From positions 1 to 6,937 of the forward strand of contig JAOZLQ010000122.1 of NCBI GenBank assembly GCA_029934755.1: a stretch of 6,937 nucleotides of DNA, written 5' to 3'. Positions 5,348 to 6,937 of the stretch are shown one piece after another. Position 1 is the stretch's first letter. Each line of letters begins with the position of its first letter. This stretch comes from Desulfuromusa sp. Its GTDB lineage: Bacteria; Desulfobacterota; Desulfuromonadia; Desulfuromonadales; Geopsychrobacteraceae. Under the pieces are notes generated by a model, which saw only the letters and a program-made list of their open reading frames with translations, had not been told where the DNA came from and made no database searches. Both the position numbers and the translations under genes were made by a program.

Positions 5348-6583
5348 ATGGCACGCATTAACAACAATTATCTCAAACTACAAGCCGGCTATCTATTTCC
5401 GGAAATCAGTCGCCGGGTCAGTGAATTCACCCAGGCCAACCCGGGGGCAAATGTTATCCGCCTTGGTATCGGGGATGTAACCAAACCACTGGTTCCAGCG
5501 GTACTAAAAGCTTTTCATCAGGGTGTTGATGAAATGGCTGCAGGAGCCACTTTTCATGGTTACGGCCCGGAGCAGGGTTACGACTGGCTCGCACAAATTA
5601 TTATCGACAAGGCATACAAACCACTTGGCGTTGAGCTAAAAACTTCTGAGGTATTTATCTCCGATGGTTCCAAGTGTGACAGCGCCAACATCCTCGATAT
5701 TTTCGATCTTGGCAACAAGGTCGCCATCGGTGACCCGGTCTACCCGGTTTACAACGACACCAATGTCATGGTCGGTCGTAGTGGTCAGCTTAACGACAAG
5801 GGTTATTATGAAGGGCTGGTTTATATGCCCTGTACCGAGGAAAACGGTTTTAATCCCGATTTCCCAAACGAAAAAGTCGATTTGATCTATCTCTGTTTCC
5901 CCAACAACCCAACCGGAACCGTTGCAACCAAGGAGCAACTGCAAGCCTGGGTCGATTATGCACTTAAAAACGATGCAGTCATCTTGTTCGATGCCGCCTA
6001 CGAAGCATTTATTACTGAACCCGATATCCCCCACTCTATCTACGAGATTGAGGGAGCCAAGCAATGCGCTATCGAGTTCCGTTCTTTCTCAAAAACGGCC
6101 GGATTTACCGGGGTGCGCTGTGGATTGACCGTTGTTCCCGAAGCACTCATGGGTACCACTGCCGACGGTGAAAAATACAGTTTCAATAAACTCTGGAATC
6201 GCCGCCAATGCACCAAATTCAATGGAGCTTCCTATCCGGTCCAGAAAGCAGCTGCTGCTGTTTATAGTGATGAAGGCTGGGCACAGGTCAAAGAGATTAT
6301 CGATTTCTACATGGAAAATGCCCGTATCATTCGCGAGGGATTAACTGCGGCCGGAATCGATTGTTTCGGTGGTATCAACGCCCCCTACATCTGGCTGAAA
6401 ACTCCGGAAAGCATGACCAGTTGGGATTTCTTCGACAAACTACTGAATGAATGTCACGTCGTCGGCACCCCCGGCAGCGGTTTTGGCCCCAGCGGTGAAG
6501 GATATTTCCGCCTGTCCGCTTTTGGCGAACGGGAAAATGTTGAAACCGCTGTTCGGCGGATCAAAGAGAAGTGGGGCAAGTGA
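5348..6583 (+). CDS. dapL: LL-diaminopimelate aminotransferase
   Basis: DapL makes LL-2,6-diaminopimelate directly from tetrahydrodipicolinate with glutamate as amino donor, replacing the DapD-DapC-DapE acylated route. It is a PLP-dependent class I/II aminotransferase, cytoplasmic and dimeric. The 411 residues match the family. Visible marks are the N-terminus MARINNNYLKLQAGYLFPEI, the GIGDVTKP segment (40-47), YGPEQGY (72-78), SDGSKCD (105-111), PNNPTG (185-190), the PLP-contacting FDAAYE (214-219), the Schiff-base lysine K249 in SFSKTAGFTGVRCG, and the carboxylate-binding arginine region YFRLSAFG (386-393, R388). The GSKCD and SFSKTAGFTG motifs separate it from general aspartate aminotransferases. 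AGGAG (5334-5338) lies 9 nt upstream. It completes a dapA-dapB-dapL set; the later enzymes DapF and LysA are not in this window. Confidence 0.96.
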   Translation: MARINNNYLKLQAGYLFPEISRRVSEFTQANPGANVIRLGIGDVTKPLVPAVLKAFHQGVDEMAAGATFHGYGPEQGYDWLAQIIIDKAYKPLGVELKTSEVFISDGSKCDSANILDIFDLGNKVAIGDPVYPVYNDTNVMVGRSGQLNDKGYYEGLVYMPCTEENGFNPDFPNEKVDLIYLCFPNNPTGTVATKEQLQAWVDYALKNDAVILFDAAYEAFITEPDIPHSIYEIEGAKQCAIEFRSFSKTAGFTGVRCGLTVVPEALMGTTADGEKYSFNKLWNRRQCTKFNGASYPVQKAAAAVYSDEGWAQVKEIIDFYMENARIIREGLTAAGIDCFGGINAPYIWLKTPESMTSWDFFDKLLNECHVVGTPGSGFGPSGEGYFRLSAFGERENVETAVRRIKEKWGK

Positions 6584-6680
6584 AAATATTTTCGAAGTTA
6601 GAGAATGCCTGTTGAGCCCGAAAGATCTTGATACACCTCGGCCAAGGAGCAGCATGGCTTGAACCCTTCAGATTATTGAA

Positions 6681-6709
6681 AACAATTGACCAATGAAGCT
6701 GGTCTTGTT
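6681..6709. repeat. Interrupted inverted repeat upstream of the FKBP gene
   Basis: AACAA (6681-6685) plus GACCA (6688-6692) are complementary to TGGTC (6700-6704) plus TTGTT (6705-6709), with two unpaired bases on the left side and a 7-nt loop. As RNA this gives a ten-pair bulged hairpin. It lacks a following U-tract and a GC-rich stem, so a terminator is doubtful. It overlaps the candidate -35 box and spacer, which would also suit an operator. Confidence 0.35.
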
Positions 6710-6714
6710 ATGCA
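6686..6714 (+). promoter_or_regulatory. Candidate sigma-70-type promoter for the FKBP gene
   Basis: TTGACC (6686-6691, five of six matches to the consensus -35) is followed by a 17-nt spacer and TATGCA (6709-6714, a weak -10) with an extended TG at 6706-6707. It lies about 75 nt before the FKBP start. The -35 and spacing are good but the -10 is poor, so this is a tentative call. Confidence 0.3.
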
Positions 6715-6790
6715 TGGAGCGCTCATGGGATTCACCATTTTTGACTGTTGTCTCCCTGCATAATCGACGACCACATTGAAAGAGGTAACT

Positions 6791-6937
6791 ATGATTCGCG
6801 CAGTTCACAACAACACCGTAACGGTTAAATACACTGGCAAACTTGCTGATGGAACCATCTTCGATGCATCTCCTGAAGACAGCCCCCTGTCATTCATCAT
6901 CGGCAGGGAAGAGGTGATTAAAGGCTTTGAGGCGGCA
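6791..6937 (+). CDS. FKBP-type (SlyD-like) peptidyl-prolyl isomerase, N-terminal part
   Basis: The first 49 codons of a gene cut by the right edge. The start VTVKYTGKLADGTIFDAS (10-27), followed by SPLSFIIG (31-38) and EEVIKGFEAA (40-49), is the typical N-terminal part of an FKBP domain. The G-x-x-F-D pattern at 21-25 contributes to the proline-binding pocket. Such enzymes catalyse cis-trans isomerisation of prolyl bonds and aid folding. The absence of any signal peptide and the compact start point to a cytoplasmic SlyD-like form, but the insert domain and metal-binding tail that define SlyD are beyond the edge. GAGG (6782-6785) lies 5 nt before the ATG. No functional link to the dap genes is evident. 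Confidence 0.9.
   Translation, partial: MIRAVHNNTVTVKYTGKLADGTIFDASPEDSPLSFIIGREEVIKGFEAA

Larger units (their letters stand above)
6584..6790 (+). other. Intergenic region between dapL and the FKBP gene
   Basis: This is the longest gap in the window (207 nt). I see no convincing protein gene, tRNA or intrinsic terminator in it. It holds an AT palindrome right after the dapL stop (AAAATATTTT, 6583-6592), an interrupted inverted repeat (6681-6709) and a possible promoter (6686-6714). The change in spacing suggests that the FKBP gene is transcribed separately from the dap genes. Confidence 0.5.

Noticed and set aside
5205..5480. A 91-codon open frame crossing the entericidin-like gene, the gap and the start of dapL.
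   Set aside because: It overlaps two better-supported genes in another frame, has no SD and no family-like motifs.
6644..6662. AAGGAG followed by ATG GCT TGA, a two-codon reading frame with a strong ribosome site.
   Set aside because: Too short to be a gene; probably chance or a decayed remnant. Nothing coding-like continues in any frame.
6741..6764. TTGACT and CATAAT as a promoter for the FKBP gene.
   Set aside because: Both boxes are good but only 12 nt apart, too close for a sigma-70 promoter.

Overview
The window looks like a chromosomal stretch of a Gram-negative, delta-proteobacterial type bacterium (Desulfobacterota, most likely a Desulfuromonas/Geobacter relative). This is inferred from gene content only: arginine genes run directly into a DapA-DapB-DapL lysine/diaminopimelate block, and two tiny lipoproteins imply an outer membrane. 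All genes are on the + strand, tightly packed and with recognisable Shine-Dalgarno (SD) sites in most cases.

Layout. Positions 2-106 are the 3' end of argG (argininosuccinate synthase). After a 68-nt gap with unusual overlapping complementary repeats comes a Nudix hydrolase (175-654). It is followed after 23 nt by a 393-residue protein (678-1859) that I read as a very divergent carbon-nitrogen hydrolase (nitrilase superfamily) with a complete Glu-Lys-Glu-Cys set. Its 3' end overlaps the start of argH (1849-3219) by 11 nt, so this pair sits between the genes for the last two enzymes of arginine synthesis. Next come a 40-residue LptM/YifL-like lipoprotein (3234-3356), dapA (3389-4264), dapB (4300-5100), a 41-residue entericidin-like lipoprotein (5123-5248) and dapL (5348-6583). 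A 207-nt intergenic region then leads to the first 49 codons of an FKBP/SlyD-like prolyl isomerase (6791 to the window end).

How the genes work together. ArgG and ArgH turn citrulline plus aspartate into arginine plus fumarate. DapA, DapB and DapL form the short aminotransferase route from aspartate semialdehyde to LL-diaminopimelate, which feeds lysine and peptidoglycan. The two lipoproteins are envelope components: the LptM type is linked to assembly of the LPS export complex, and the entericidin type is of uncertain role. From 175 to 6583 no gap exceeds 99 nt and no convincing terminator is seen, so a long co-transcribed unit is plausible.

The least ordinary part is the Nudix plus nitrilase-like pair inside the arg genes and the structured leader ahead of it. 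The rest is well-understood metabolism. Neither small lipoprotein is likely to be found by length-filtered gene calling.
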